64,000 nt of DNA. It comes from [Phialemoniopsis] sp. UDSM-2020. Lineage: Eukaryota; Ascomycota; Sordariomycetes; Thyridiales; Thyridiaceae. The stretch lies in NCBI GenBank assembly GCA_018873225.1, contig JAEILZ010000009.1:1727501-1791500 (forward strand), given 5' to 3'. Position numbers and translations under genes: made by a program. Below the pieces are notes generated by a model. The model worked only from the letters and a program-made list of their open reading frames with translations, did no database searches and had not been told where the DNA came from. Below are positions 32,601 to 43,054 of the stretch, piece by piece. The first letter of the stretch is position 1; every line of letters starts with the position of its first letter.

Positions 32601-34272
32601 CGCGTTTGAAGGCGACCTATTCTTATCGCATGGGGTTTTGGGCAAAAGGCTGCGACGCGCGACTGGGAAGCAGAGCTACCCCTGCCTTTGTTATTCCATC
32701 TTTCTTTTGCCTGACAGGGATGTGCCCACAAAGACAGTTGTTTGGCCGAGTCGCATTGAGCTCGTTTTCCTATTGGTTCGAAATCCCTGCAGATAAGAGG
32801 CAAGACTATTGGTCGCTACAGCCCGCCTCTTGTCCGCATGAATGTGGCTATGCTCGAAGTTTTCTGTTTTTCTCTGGTTCACTCAAACTACCTGCTGGGA
32901 AATATCGACGGCGTATCCTGTTCGCTGCTATCATTCAGGCACATTTCCACACTGATGAAGCTGTCTACTAGCAGTCCAATTTCCAAGAGGCTTCATCCTC
33001 ATCACGAGACAGGCAGAATGAATTTCAACAGCGCCCTCCTTGACTCGCCCAATGATAGAACACTGACTAAAAGCTGACCACATTGCCAACCTCCCTGATT
33101 GCTAATCATGCACGTATCCGTACGTCCAAGCCTAAGCGTGGACTGGTGTCGAGGTAAGTTTTTCTTCCTCATGTCATCGCAGTCAAGGCGACGATCATAA
33201 CGAAAAAAAGTGTTTGGTTTTGGCAGCAAAAATTACGCCCGGGTCGGCCCCGAAGGACAAACCAAAGCGGTCAGCGCCACGATGTGCAATGCAGGCTTCC
33301 CACCCTACGGCCCAGTATTCTTGATCACCAGACTCGTCGAACAAGGTAAGTATGAAGAAAAAAAGAGAGGAAAGGTTGAAAGATGGGGAGGGCGGGCGAA
33401 ATTATATAGGCCTTTGAGGGTGGCCCGTGCCATTAAGCGAGCCTGCAAACGAAATTCTGCCGCCGGCGACCGCCCTCTTCAGGTCAGGGCGGCAGTTGCT
33501 CCGTGCTTTGTTTCCAGGCAGCCAGGCAGCCACCCAGGGATTGAATGAGCCATCCATGTCTTGTTCTGAAAGTGGAAGCAATTTACACAGGGCTGTCTAC
33601 ATTACAGAATCCCCATATGAGACGTCCTCACTTTCGACAAAATCCCATTGATCAGAGCTCCCTGTTAGACGGGTGAACCCATCATGGGGAAACGTGTTAT
33701 CGAGTCTCTCAGCTTTCTATTTCCCTCCTTCCCATTCTCCTACCCCCCTCTATCTCGATTCTAGAATATGCCAAGCGGCATATTGTGTACATCTACCTAC
33801 CTAAATCGATGCTGCATACCACACCTCCTGGTCGTATCTGGCAACTCTTCCGCACCCAAGAGTCAAATCACACAACTGCGTGCGAGGCAGAACCCACCTC
33901 GCAGCATGCTCTGGTAGTGAGGGGCCCTGCTCGAGCTCTTTGGCGCGCATAGACTCGATGTGGAGACGCTATGACGCCCCGTCCGTCGGCGCCGTCGACT
34001 GTCGAGGGGCTCTCTTAGCCGCTCGGGGCAACCCCTACCGATCGCCTCAGTGTGTTTCGCATGCGTGGAAAAAATAAAAAGAGGATAAGGTATTTAATGT
34101 GTTCCGGGCGGCAGGTGACTTCACGATTCAGGAGTTGGTCCCTTTCTCTCTCCCTTCTTCTCTCTTGCCTTGTCTCTTTCTCGCTGCTGTATCAACAACT
34201 GTTACTGTTGAGCATCATTTCTTGATACCCCTCTACCCCACCATCACACGAAGAACCACTAAGATCGCAAAC
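29636..34272. promoter_or_regulatory. Long divergent intergenic region SET3 / xylose reductase, 4.6 kb
   Basis: This is the largest gap in the window. It holds a purine-rich (CT-rich on the SET3 strand) tract near 30232-30300, which may be SET3 promoter or leader, and CT-rich tracts at about 33712-33765 and 34141-34190 in front of the reductase gene. A candidate XlnR site lies at 34015-34020. Open frames such as 32489-32971 start at non-ATG codons and look random. No tRNA, rRNA or transposon was recognised. Confidence 0.45.
34015..34020 (-). promoter_or_regulatory. Candidate XlnR/Xyr1 binding site (GGCTAA)
   Basis: GGCTAA on the minus strand, 253 bases upstream of the D-xylose reductase ATG. 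XlnR-type Zn(II)2Cys6 activators bind GGCTAA-like sites and control xylose reductase genes in Aspergillus and related fungi. A six-base match alone is weak evidence; position and target gene make it plausible. Confidence 0.4.
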
Positions 34273-35410
34273 ATGGTTGCCTCTGTCAAGCTGAACAACG
34301 GCAAGGTGAGCTCGCTTTACCCCCAAGTGAAACCCTTTACCCCGCGATGAGGGGTTGTTGGATGCTGGTGTGTCAAGACAATGAACACCAGCCACGCCGG
34401 GGAGTCCTGGGTGTATGCCAATCATGAAGTGAAAAGCAGCATGGACTAACACGTGCCTTTTCCCCCTTCTTCAGGAGATGCCCCTCGTGGGGTACGGTAT
34501 CTGGAAGGTGCCCGTCGAGAACACTGCCGAGTCGGTCTACAACGCCATCAAGCTGGGCTACCGCCACATCGATGGCGCCTACGACTACACCAACTCCAAG
34601 GAGGCCGGCCAGGGTGTGCGCCGCGCCATCGAGGAGGGCATCATCAAGCGCGAGGACATCTTCGTCACCTCCAAGCTGTGGAACAACTACCACAAGCGCG
34701 AGCACGTTCAGGAGATGGGCCAGTTTGAGGTCGACGCCTGGGGCATCGGTTACCTCGACCTGTTCCTCATTCACTTCCCCATCTCCCTCAAGTACATCTC
34801 CCACAACGAGCTCAACTACCCCTGCTTCTGGACCGACAAGGAGCAGACCAAGCCCACCCCCGTGTCCCTGACTCCTCTCAGCGAGACATGGGGTGCCATG
34901 GAGTCCCTCGTCGACCAGGGCCTCGTCAAGTCCATCGGTGTCGCCAACTTCAACGCCCAGCTGCTCTACGACCTGCTCTCCTACGCCCGCATCCGCCCGG
35001 CGGTTAACCAGGTTGAGCACCACCCTTACCTCGTCCAGCCCAACCTCATCAAAATGTGCCAGGAGAACGGCATTACCGTCACCGCATACTCCTCGTTCGG
35101 TCCCCAGTCCTTCATCGAGCTCAAGAACGCCAACGCGCTCAAGGTCGAGCCCCTCTTCACCCAGTCCTCGGTCGCCCGCATCGCCGAGAAGCACGGCAAG
35201 ACCCCGGCCCAGGTCCTGCTCCGCTGGGCCACGCAGCGCAACATCATCGTCATCCCCAAGAGCAACAGCGTCGACCGCCTCAAGCAGAACCTCGAGTCCA
35301 CCAACTTCGACCTGAGCCAGGAGGAGATCGACGAGATCGCCTCGCTCGACAAGAGGCTGCGCTTCAACCAGCCCAGCGACATCAGCGACGAGTTCCGCAT
35401 CTTCGATTAG
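34273..35410 (+). CDS. NAD(P)H-dependent D-xylose reductase (aldo-keto reductase)
   Basis: Two exons, 34273-34305 and 34475-35410, separated by a 169-nt intron (GTGAGC...TTCTTCAG), long for this window; 322 residues. It reduces D-xylose to xylitol in the cytosol, the first step of the fungal pentose pathway. The aldo-keto reductase tetrad is present as D44, Y49, K78 and H111. The family signatures HIDGAYDYTN, the segment around LFLIHFP, VNQVEHHPYL and the coenzyme motif IPKSN at 271-275 with R279 are all there. Length fits xylose reductases (about 320). The leader is CT-rich, a TATA-like A/T stretch lies at 34068-34092, and a candidate XlnR site lies upstream. Activity on related aldoses such as L-arabinose is common in the family. 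Confidence 0.93.
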
Positions 35411-35671
35411 CTATATGGCAGTGCCGGCGGAAGCCAGAAGAAGGAGGACGAGCCTCGTAGTAAGCTCTAGATCTTGATTCGAAGCCATGGGGTGAGAAAA
35501 GCTCAGCAAGCATGCGTTGTGTGCATATATCATGAACATGAAAATAAAAATAGTTTCACAAGCCGAAAGATATAAAACAATATCTGATGAATATAAATCG
35601 GGTATTCTTTCCCCATTCTTTTTGATATATACCATATAAAAACGCCGTGACAATGATGATGCCTCCCTCCT

Positions 35672-38600
35672 CTACCTCCTCCTCTTGCCGCCACCGCCGC
35701 CCTCGTCGCGCGCGGCCCTCTTCTTGCCCTCGCGGCTCCAAAACTCCTTGTTGCGCCTCTTCTCCCCGGCCTCCTTCTTCTCCTCGGCGTCGGCAATCTT
35801 CTTGCGGTACTCGACCCGCTTCTCCTCCTTCTTGGCCCGCCGCTTCTCGGCCACGTCCTTGCGGATCGTCGTCAGCTTCTGCATCAGGTCGCGCGCCTTG
35901 CGCTCCTCGCCCCGGAGCACCACGGCCCGCTTCTGCATGTACGTCTCCTTCTTCTGGCGCTTGGTCTGCACGATCTGCGACTTGAACGGCAGGTCCGCCG
36001 CGAGCTTGCGCGGCACCTTGAGGCTGTTGAAGTGGCGCGTCTGCCGCTCCACGGGGCGGTACTGGCTGTTGCGGTCCTGCGGCGTGGCGATGCCCTCGTC
36101 GCGCCGGATCTCGCCCGTCAGGCGCATGCCGCGCCACCCTCCTGCCAGGTTGGTCACAGGGTTGTAGAAGCGGCGCGGCTTGATCGGGTACCAGGCGCGC
36201 AGGAAGACAATGTCGCTGAACAGGATCTTGTCCTCGAACGTGGCGCGGAAGTGGCCGTCGGGCTTGGACAGGGCACGCTTGATCTGACCCCTGATGCCCG
36301 AGACCGTCTTGATGGCGGCGCCCTCGAATTTCGCGATCTCGAGCGACGAGTTGAACATGTCCTTGATAAAGGCCGTGTTCTTGAAGATCTTGTAAGGCGC
36401 ACCCGTGAGCTTGAGCTTCTTGACGATCTCGGTCGACTCGTCGACGCTGAGAACGGTGCCTGTGGCGGCGATGCGGAAGCCCGGGTTGGACGAGGAGAAA
36501 GATTGGAAGCAGGCGAAGCCCGTGTTGGGCGCAATGAGCGGCCCATAAAATGTGCCGAAGCAGTGCATGTGCTCGGGCGTGTACTTGAGCATGCGATTTC
36601 GCGTTCGCGAGTCGGAGATGCTGTAGATAGGCAGGGATTGGAAACGCCTCCAGCCCAGCGAGAAGATCAAGGGGTCATTGGTCTTGAGGATCCGCTTGTG
36701 CCAACGGTGCCGCTTGATGCGCACCTGCACGAAGCCGAAGCGGTCTTCCGTCGGCGCGAGGCCACCCATAATAACGGGCATCCTCGCCTGGAAGTTCTTG
36801 ACGAACTCGGCTGGCACGCCCTCGAGGATGATCTTGGCATACTTGCCAGCCTTGAATCCCTCCACAGCCGTCCTCTGGCGCTCATCGAGCTCCTCGTACT
36901 CGGACTTGTTGATGTCGAGCTGCTTCTGGATCAGGGCCTTTTGCGCATCGTACCATTCGTCCTCCCCAAACTCGTCTTCGTTACCGCCTTCCTGTCGCGC
37001 AATCGCTTTGGGATTCTTGAAGCCTTCCCTGTCTTCTTCCTCGAAACGAAGCTTGAGCTCTTCTTTCCTCCGAGCATTCTGTTCTCGTTGTTCCTCGAGG
37101 GTCTGCGGCTCCTCCTGAGTGGGGCCGTGCTGCTCGCCTGTCTCGAGATCCTCGAACGCACCGTCACCTTCATCATCTTCGTCATCGTCATCGCCGTCCT
37201 CGTCATCTTCGTCACCATCACTGCCAAAGATGTCCTCGTCGTCATCGTCTCCATCCTCACCGGAAGTTTTGGCCGAGGTGAATTTGGACCGCATGGCTTC
37301 AATCCTCTCCTCTGACCACCGAGCAGCAAGGTCCTGATAGTCATAGTCAGGAACGGTACGGTCCTCTCCTCCGTCATCTTCTTTCGCTTGTTTCGATTTG
37401 CTGAAGAAATCTTCATCTTCCTCATCTTCGATATTCTCCTCTTCGTCCTGATCAGCACCGCTCCACCGTTGCAGCACTTCGCTCACAGACAATTTGTCGT
37501 TATACATCATTCTGGCAAGGTCGGTGGCTTGGAACGGGCGCTTCTTGCCATGCAAGCTTCTGGCTCGCTCCGCCATATTTTCTTTCCATTTGATTGCAGC
37601 GCCCTCCTCGTCAGAATCGAAGTCGTCTTCATCTTCGTCTTCGTCAGAGTTGAGTTCGTCCTCATCCCCAGACATAGACCCGAGATCAGAGTCGCTATCA
37701 GCAAACGCCAGGTCGTCGCCGTCGCCATTCTTGTCTGCATCGCCCCGGAACATCTTCCCGAGCTTCTCTTCTCTGAACTCGGTCTCGACGTCGGACCCAT
37801 CCTCATCCTCGCCGCTGACAAAGCCCTCATCGTCAGGCAGCTCGTCGTCGTCGTTCTCGTCCCTTTCGGCAAATCGAGCTCGCCTCTGTGTTTTCCTGCC
37901 AGTGTCGTCCTCTTCCGCAATCTCTTTGATCTGTTCTCCGCCGGCGAAGAGTTGTACACCCTCCTCGTTGCGCCCGAGCAGCTTCCTTTCACCTTGAAGC
38001 CCGATGATCAGCTCCTCTCCCTCGCCGCGCTCCACATTTTCCGCATGCTTGTCGAAGGTGAAGCCCTTTTCACGATAAATGTAGATGGCGTCTCCGTCGA
38101 TTTTCAGGCCACTGCGATCAGACATGGGGGCATGCACTTTCTTCTCCTTCTCATCTAGCCTCCTCCTCCCAGTTTTGCCTGTGATCTTTGCCATGGCTTG
38201 ATCCATCGCCGGTGTCGGGCAGGGGTCGGGGAGCACCTCCATACTCGCGACTGTGAAGTCTCCCAGCCCTGCAACATGTACTCGTTGGTTCTGCGCCGCG
38301 AAGTTCGTTCCACGTAGATATCCTGATAGTACGATTGATCGATCGCACTTCTCGTCCTCTTCGATCTTGGTCGGATGGGTGATGTCTCGGAAGCTGTCAA
38401 TGACGGTATATGGGTGGGAATTCCTCCAGATCAGAGGTCGGGGGTTCTTCATGACCGACAGGAACCTGGACAGGTTATGGATTTCTCGGTCGGGATAACG
38501 GCCGTTGATGACACCGGAGAGGTAGAACAGGTGCGCCCCTTGGTAAAGTTCCCTCCAAAGCCTGTGCTTGAGCCTCTTCTTTGCGTCTCTGAGGGTCTGG

Positions 38601-39228
38601 GGTTTGCGAAAGAGATCGAGATGGGTCAAGATGCCGAAGACATTGCCTGGCATACCTGTGGCAGCTAGGATATTCAAGAACTCCATAGTCTCCATCTCGA
38701 AGCCATAGTTGCCGTCAATCATGAGCAGAACAATGTCTGCGACCTTTGCGATATCCACCATGGCCTCCAGCTCATTGGGACACTCGAGAAAGGTAAGTCG
38801 CTGTTTCTTGGAGGTGACGACTGTAATCGGCCCCTGGGGGTCGGTGATGGTTTCTTTGGCATATCTTCGGACGAGAGATTTCAGCAGCGTGGTCTTGCCA
38901 ACACCTGGCGGACCAACAATGGTCACGAGCCTCGGCGCAGGTTCGTCGGGAAGGCGATCGACAAGCGGGACATGGAGGCGTTTCTCTTTGATCTAGTCAC
39001 ACTGTAAGAAACCATTGAGATGTATGTCTCAGAGAGCAGAACTTACATCATGAGACCTTGTCGCTGCTCTTTGAAGCTTGCCCGGGCGGGAGAAGGAGAA
39101 AGCCTTCGGGTTGGGCCCTGTATATCGTTAATAACAGAGGTTACTACGCAATTAATAAAGTCAAAGAACATACCGGAGTGCTTCTTCTTCTCCTTGGGCT
39201 TGCGATGCGGCTTGTGCAACTGCTCCAT
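35672..39228 (-). CDS. BMS1: Ribosome biogenesis GTPase BMS1
   Basis: Three exons: 39174-39228, 39047-39117 and 35672-38992; introns of 56 nt (GTATGT...ATACAG) and 54 nt (GTAAGT...GACTAG). 1148 residues against 1183 in yeast. The N-terminus is Lys-rich (RKPKEKKKHSG). The P-loop GPPGVGKT is at 69-76, followed by the G-domain stretch ITVVTSKKQRLTFLE and the THLD element. Long Asp/Glu-rich tracts occupy about residues 400-650. The C-terminal region carries the shared BMS1/TSR1 domain (RFGFVQVRIKRHRWHKRIL, TGFACFQ, TFEDKILFSDIVFLRAWYP) and ends in a basic Gly/Lys/Arg tail. BMS1 works in the nucleolus in the 90S pre-ribosome with Rcl1 during 18S rRNA maturation. It converges on the reductase gene (261 bases between stops). 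Confidence 0.95.
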
Positions 39229-39991
39229 CTTTGCGCGCCCTTCGACTGCTGCTGGGCTTCTACACAAGTCGGTCGGTCTCGAGAAGCCGTACTCGTGCTT
39301 TTTCCTGCAACCGCAGCCCACTGAAATTTTTTTGGTCGCAGAGACGCTTATCTTATCGGATAACGATATCGATTGGCAGTAGCGCTGTCGGCAATTTTGG
39401 TGGCAGAGTCCCCTGTCCTCCAGCGACCCCGCCGCTATCCGCCTTCATCCATCAAGCCAATTATGCAAGACATCGGCGCCGGATGACGAGCTTATGCATA
39501 GAATCGCGTTTCACAGATTCGACTATCATTCCTCTAATCTGCGCTACATTATCGTATTTGCCGTTAGATAATATTCAGGATGGTTTTGCACAGTGGAAAA
39601 TGATCATGTGCAAGATTCAAGGCAGGCTAGCGTGTATCTCCCTCGTGTGCCAACCCCACGATGAAATGGGAGGCCCCGCTTCACCTGGAAGCCGCCGATG
39701 AATGGGAGATTCAGCAGCCCGTGAGGCAGTCTAGACGCTGTAAGCACGTACTAAATGGGATGACGTATTCCTTCTCCTTCCCAACCAGCTCACCCAGCCA
39801 GGCCTCCGGTTTGCGTCGCGTTACTGCTATTCCCCATTCCCATGAAGCACTTTATAAGAGGTCCATCCACTCCCTCATCAGGCAAGTTTCGTGCTCGACC
39901 ATCTCCATCTTCAACTGTTTCGTGCCTTGCAACTCTAGACTTTGCATCTTCACTTCACAACAAGAGCCTTTCCTCTTCAAATCCAGCAATC
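39229..39991. promoter_or_regulatory. Divergent promoter region BMS1 / PBI2
   Basis: 763 bases. A TATA-type element (TATAAGAG) lies at 39853-39860, about 132 bases before the PBI2 ATG, followed by a CT-rich leader. The BMS1 side shows no clear element. Confidence 0.5.
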
Positions 39992-40389
39992 ATGCCGACC
40001 TACATTGTAAGGGACCCCTCTTAATGCTGGCTCGGTGATAGGCCACTTACCAATTTGTCGATCTACTAGGTTACCTGCAAGGACGATGCCACTCCCGACC
40101 AGGTTGCGGCGTAAGACCACTCCCCTCCCTTGTTCCTAGCAGCGCTCATGGGCTAACCACTGCTGCAGCGCAAAGAAGCATGCCACTGACCAGGGCGGCA
40201 AGATCGGCCATGAGTACGCCTTGATCAAGGGTTTCTCGTGAGTGTTGTCCTTGCTGAAAGAATATCTGACGTGGTTACTGATCATAGTGGTCCTGCAGAG
40301 TAACTTTCCCCGAGGACTCGGTTTCCACGCTCGAGAACCATGAGCATGTCAAGGCTGTCGAGAAGGACCAGGAGGTCAAGACTCAATGA
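39992..40389 (+). CDS. PBI2: Small peptidase inhibitor I9 / proteinase B inhibitor (PBI2-like)
   Basis: A 71-residue protein encoded by four tiny exons: 39992-40006 (15 nt), 40070-40110, 40169-40237 and 40299-40389. All introns are 58-63 nt with GTAAG/GTGAG donors and AG acceptors. Frame is kept at each junction. The product reads MPTYIVTCKDDATPDQV at the start, has GGKIGHEYALIKGFSVTFPE in the middle and ends HVKAVEKDQEVKTQ. This is the inhibitor I9 fold also found as subtilisin propeptide. In yeast PBI2 inhibits vacuolar proteinase B and takes part in vacuole fusion with thioredoxin. No signal peptide is present, consistent with a cytosolic inhibitor. Confidence 0.88.
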
Positions 40390-40860
40390 GCAGATGCACG
40401 ACATTCACGAGCTGTTCCACGATTTCCGATAGAGCGCTCTTAGTTCAGTTCATGGCATTCCTACACGTTTGATTGCACGAGTACTTTGTTTTAATCGAAC
40501 ATACTTATCTTGACCATAAATTCCCATAAGCCGTGAAATGGTCCTTGTTTGTTATCTTCACTAGGCCGACTCGGACCCTGAGCTTCTGGCATGTGAGCGC
40601 CAAAGGCGGGGTGGAAGATAAGGCCCTCTTTAGGAGCCGTTCCCTGTAACAAACCCCTGTAAGGGCGGAGTCGGTCATGATCTCACCGCCCGATCCAGAC
40701 CTTCTCCAGCAAAAGCTTGGCCTCGCTCGCCCTTCGTCATCGTGTAAAGCAATCACACACACACAAAGTCTTCTATGAGCAGCACGTCTATGCGACACAC
40801 GCACTCGCTTTCAACCGGCAATTCTGCTTTGGCACGCGAGAGGTAGTGTGCAATGCCGAT
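40390..40860. other. Intergenic, 0.47 kb
   Basis: 3' side of PBI2 and upstream of the kinase gene. The kinase frame is open upstream to about 40717 but without an ATG. No RNA gene is seen. Confidence 0.4.
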
Positions 40861-42476
40861 ATGAGGCCTATCGCCAGGCCTCTAAGGCCATTTACGCCCA
40901 GCACGAGACCTGTCTCCATCTCCATCTCTTGCCCACGACGACGACTGCTATCTTCGGCACACGCACAATCTCAGCACAAACACCATCAGAGCAAAACGAG
41001 ATCACATCGCCACGGTTCAGCGGCTCAGGCTAGCTTCGAAGATGATGTACCTCGCCTGGCGAAGCAGCGCCTGCATCCGTTGAGCCTGGCGGATCTAGTC
41101 AGGTAAGGACATTGAAGCGGAAGAGTCATCGCAGTGGTCAGGATGCTGTCTGCGCACTTTTCCCAGCAAAACACCTCAATTGGAGCCAAAAGTCTCACTA
41201 TACATAGTCCAAGATCTTGCTAACAGTATTTGTAAATCAGACATGGCCGTCCGCCACTCAACGCCGAAGCCCTCTTCCAATCCGCCAACTTCTCCCTCTC
41301 TCTGATCCCCATCCGTCTCGCCCACCGCCTTCAGGCCCTCCGCAACCTACCCTACATTGTCGTCTCCAACCCTCATATATCCAAGATCTACAACAACTAC
41401 CAGCACAGTCTGTCCACCCTTCTCCCATGGCGCGAACGCACCATCTCGACGCTCGACGATGAGATAGCCTTCACTGAGGTGCTGGCCGAGCTCGTGGCCA
41501 CCCACCAGGACACCATCCCCGTCCTGGCGCAGGGCTTCCTCGAGTGCCGCCGCTACATCAACCCCAACGATGTCACGACCTTTCTCGATGAGCACCTGCG
41601 CGCCCGCATAGGCACCCGCCTCATCGCCGAGCAGCACATCGCCCTGCACTTCAGCAGTAAGCCCTTCTTCAGCCCCGAGGACAGCCCGACCCCGTGCCCG
41701 GAGCACCCGACTTACATCGGCGTCATCGACACTGCCCTGCGACCCGCACAGACTATTGACTCGTGTGGCGGCTTCGTGGCCGACATCTGCGAGCTCAAGT
41801 ACGGCGTCCGCCCGCGCTGGGTCATCGACGGCGAGCCCGACACTACTTTCGCCTTTGTCCCCATGCATCTCGAGTACATCGTCACCGAGCTGCTCAAGAA
41901 CGCCTTCCGCGCCGTCGTCGAGAACAAGCGGCACGAGGAACCCATCGTCATCACCATCGCCCCGGAGCCGCCCGACGCCGTCCGCGAGGGCGGCGCCGTC
42001 AAGCTCGACCTGCCCTCGGAGGACCGCGGCGCCTTCCAGAGCGGCCGCATCCGGCCCCTGGACGACAACGCGCCGGGCGTCACGATCCGCATCCGCGACC
42101 GCGGTGGCGGCATCAGCCCGGACGTGCTGCCGAGCGTCTGGTCTTACTCGTTCACGACCTTTTCCGAGCACGGCGACGACGACGATGGCGGGGCGGCCGA
42201 CGGGCTCAACGTCATATCGAGCGCCAACAACGGGCAGAGCTCCATCGCGGGGCTGGGCTACGGGCTACCCCTGAGCCGCGCCTACGCCGAGTACTTTGGC
42301 GGCGGGATTGCCGTGCAGAGTTTGTACGGCTGGGGCACGGATGTGTACCTGCGCCTCAAGGGCGTGGGCAAGATTGAGTGAGTATCTCCCTATCTCTTTA
42401 TTTGCGAGCTGTGATGTCTAGGGAGGCGGTTACTGACGCGAAGGGATACAGGCAAAAGACTACGGCAAAAGCTTAG
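40861..42476 (+). CDS. Mitochondrial 2-oxoacid dehydrogenase kinase (PDK/BCKDK family)
   Basis: Three exons: 40861-41102, 41241-42377 and 42452-42476; introns of 138 nt (acceptor AAATCAG) and 74 nt (GTGAGT, TACTGAC branch, ATACAG). Without the last intron the frame would stop one codon later at 42379, so the splice changes only the final residues. 467 residues. The N-terminus is rich in Arg, Ser and Pro without acidic residues, as in a mitochondrial presequence. The GHKL ATP site shows ELLKNAFRA (about 297), DRGGG (about 366) and GLGYGLPLSRAYAEYFGG (about 418). The ending GTDVYLRLKG is closer to branched-chain and Pkp2-type kinases than to mammalian PDKs. It would phosphorylate the E1 subunit of pyruvate or branched-chain dehydrogenase; which one is open. 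Confidence 0.9.
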
Positions 42477-43054
42477 ACAGGTGGCCAGGCGTCAAGAAGA
42501 AGATGATACCAATTTTATTTGAATGCCAATAGAAGCATGTTTCAATGATACGTGAACCATCTTGACCCTTTTGAAAAGTGCATATCAAAACATCTTATAA
42601 GGGGTGTATGTCAGTGCTCCCTCCCATGGCCTGATTATTGAAACAGATCCACAGCCGGAAGTAGACAAGGGTACAAACAGACAGAGAGGCTAGCCAAAGG
42701 TATGATGTGATATGCAATTATATTTTTATATCCAGAAATGATCGAACGGACCCGAAGCTCGTATCAGGGCTGCCTGCTATATGGGAAAAGAGCAAAGTAG
42801 TAATCCCGTCCCCCGGACCCCCCAAAAAGCTATTGTGACAAGGAAAAAGTATTAAGAGAGAGATAGAGGGAGATGTAGTATATGATCCAGAATGAAGTTG
42901 AAACAACAACGCCGACCTCAAGAAAGGAGGAGTCTCTCTCCTCTCCTCCCCCTTGTCTGATCAAAGATTTGTATTTTTTGTCGTCGTGACACATGAACCA
43001 AGTTACACCACCATCCAAATGCAATAATAACCCAGACAGATTCTTCTCTTTTTC
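42477..43054. other. Convergent 3' region
   Basis: 578 bases between the kinase and class VII chitin synthase stop codons, AT-rich in parts. Presumed 3' UTRs. Confidence 0.4.

Noticed and set aside
32489..32971. 160-codon plus-strand frame in the large gap
   Set aside because: Begins at a GTG, has no recognisable motif or codon bias and no splice-site context.
33107..33202. Intron-like GTAAGT...CGCAG after a short ATG frame
   Set aside because: The implied intron would be only about 29 nt, below the usual fungal minimum, and no coding follows.
34373..35194. 273-codon minus-strand open frame
   Set aside because: Antisense to the xylose reductase exon 2, whose catalytic residues prove the plus-strand frame.
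36032..37315. 427-codon plus-strand open frame
   Set aside because: Antisense to BMS1, produced by its strong GC3 bias; no domain recognised.
41347..42171. 274-codon minus-strand open frame
   Set aside because: Antisense to the mitochondrial kinase; the GHKL motifs prove the plus strand.
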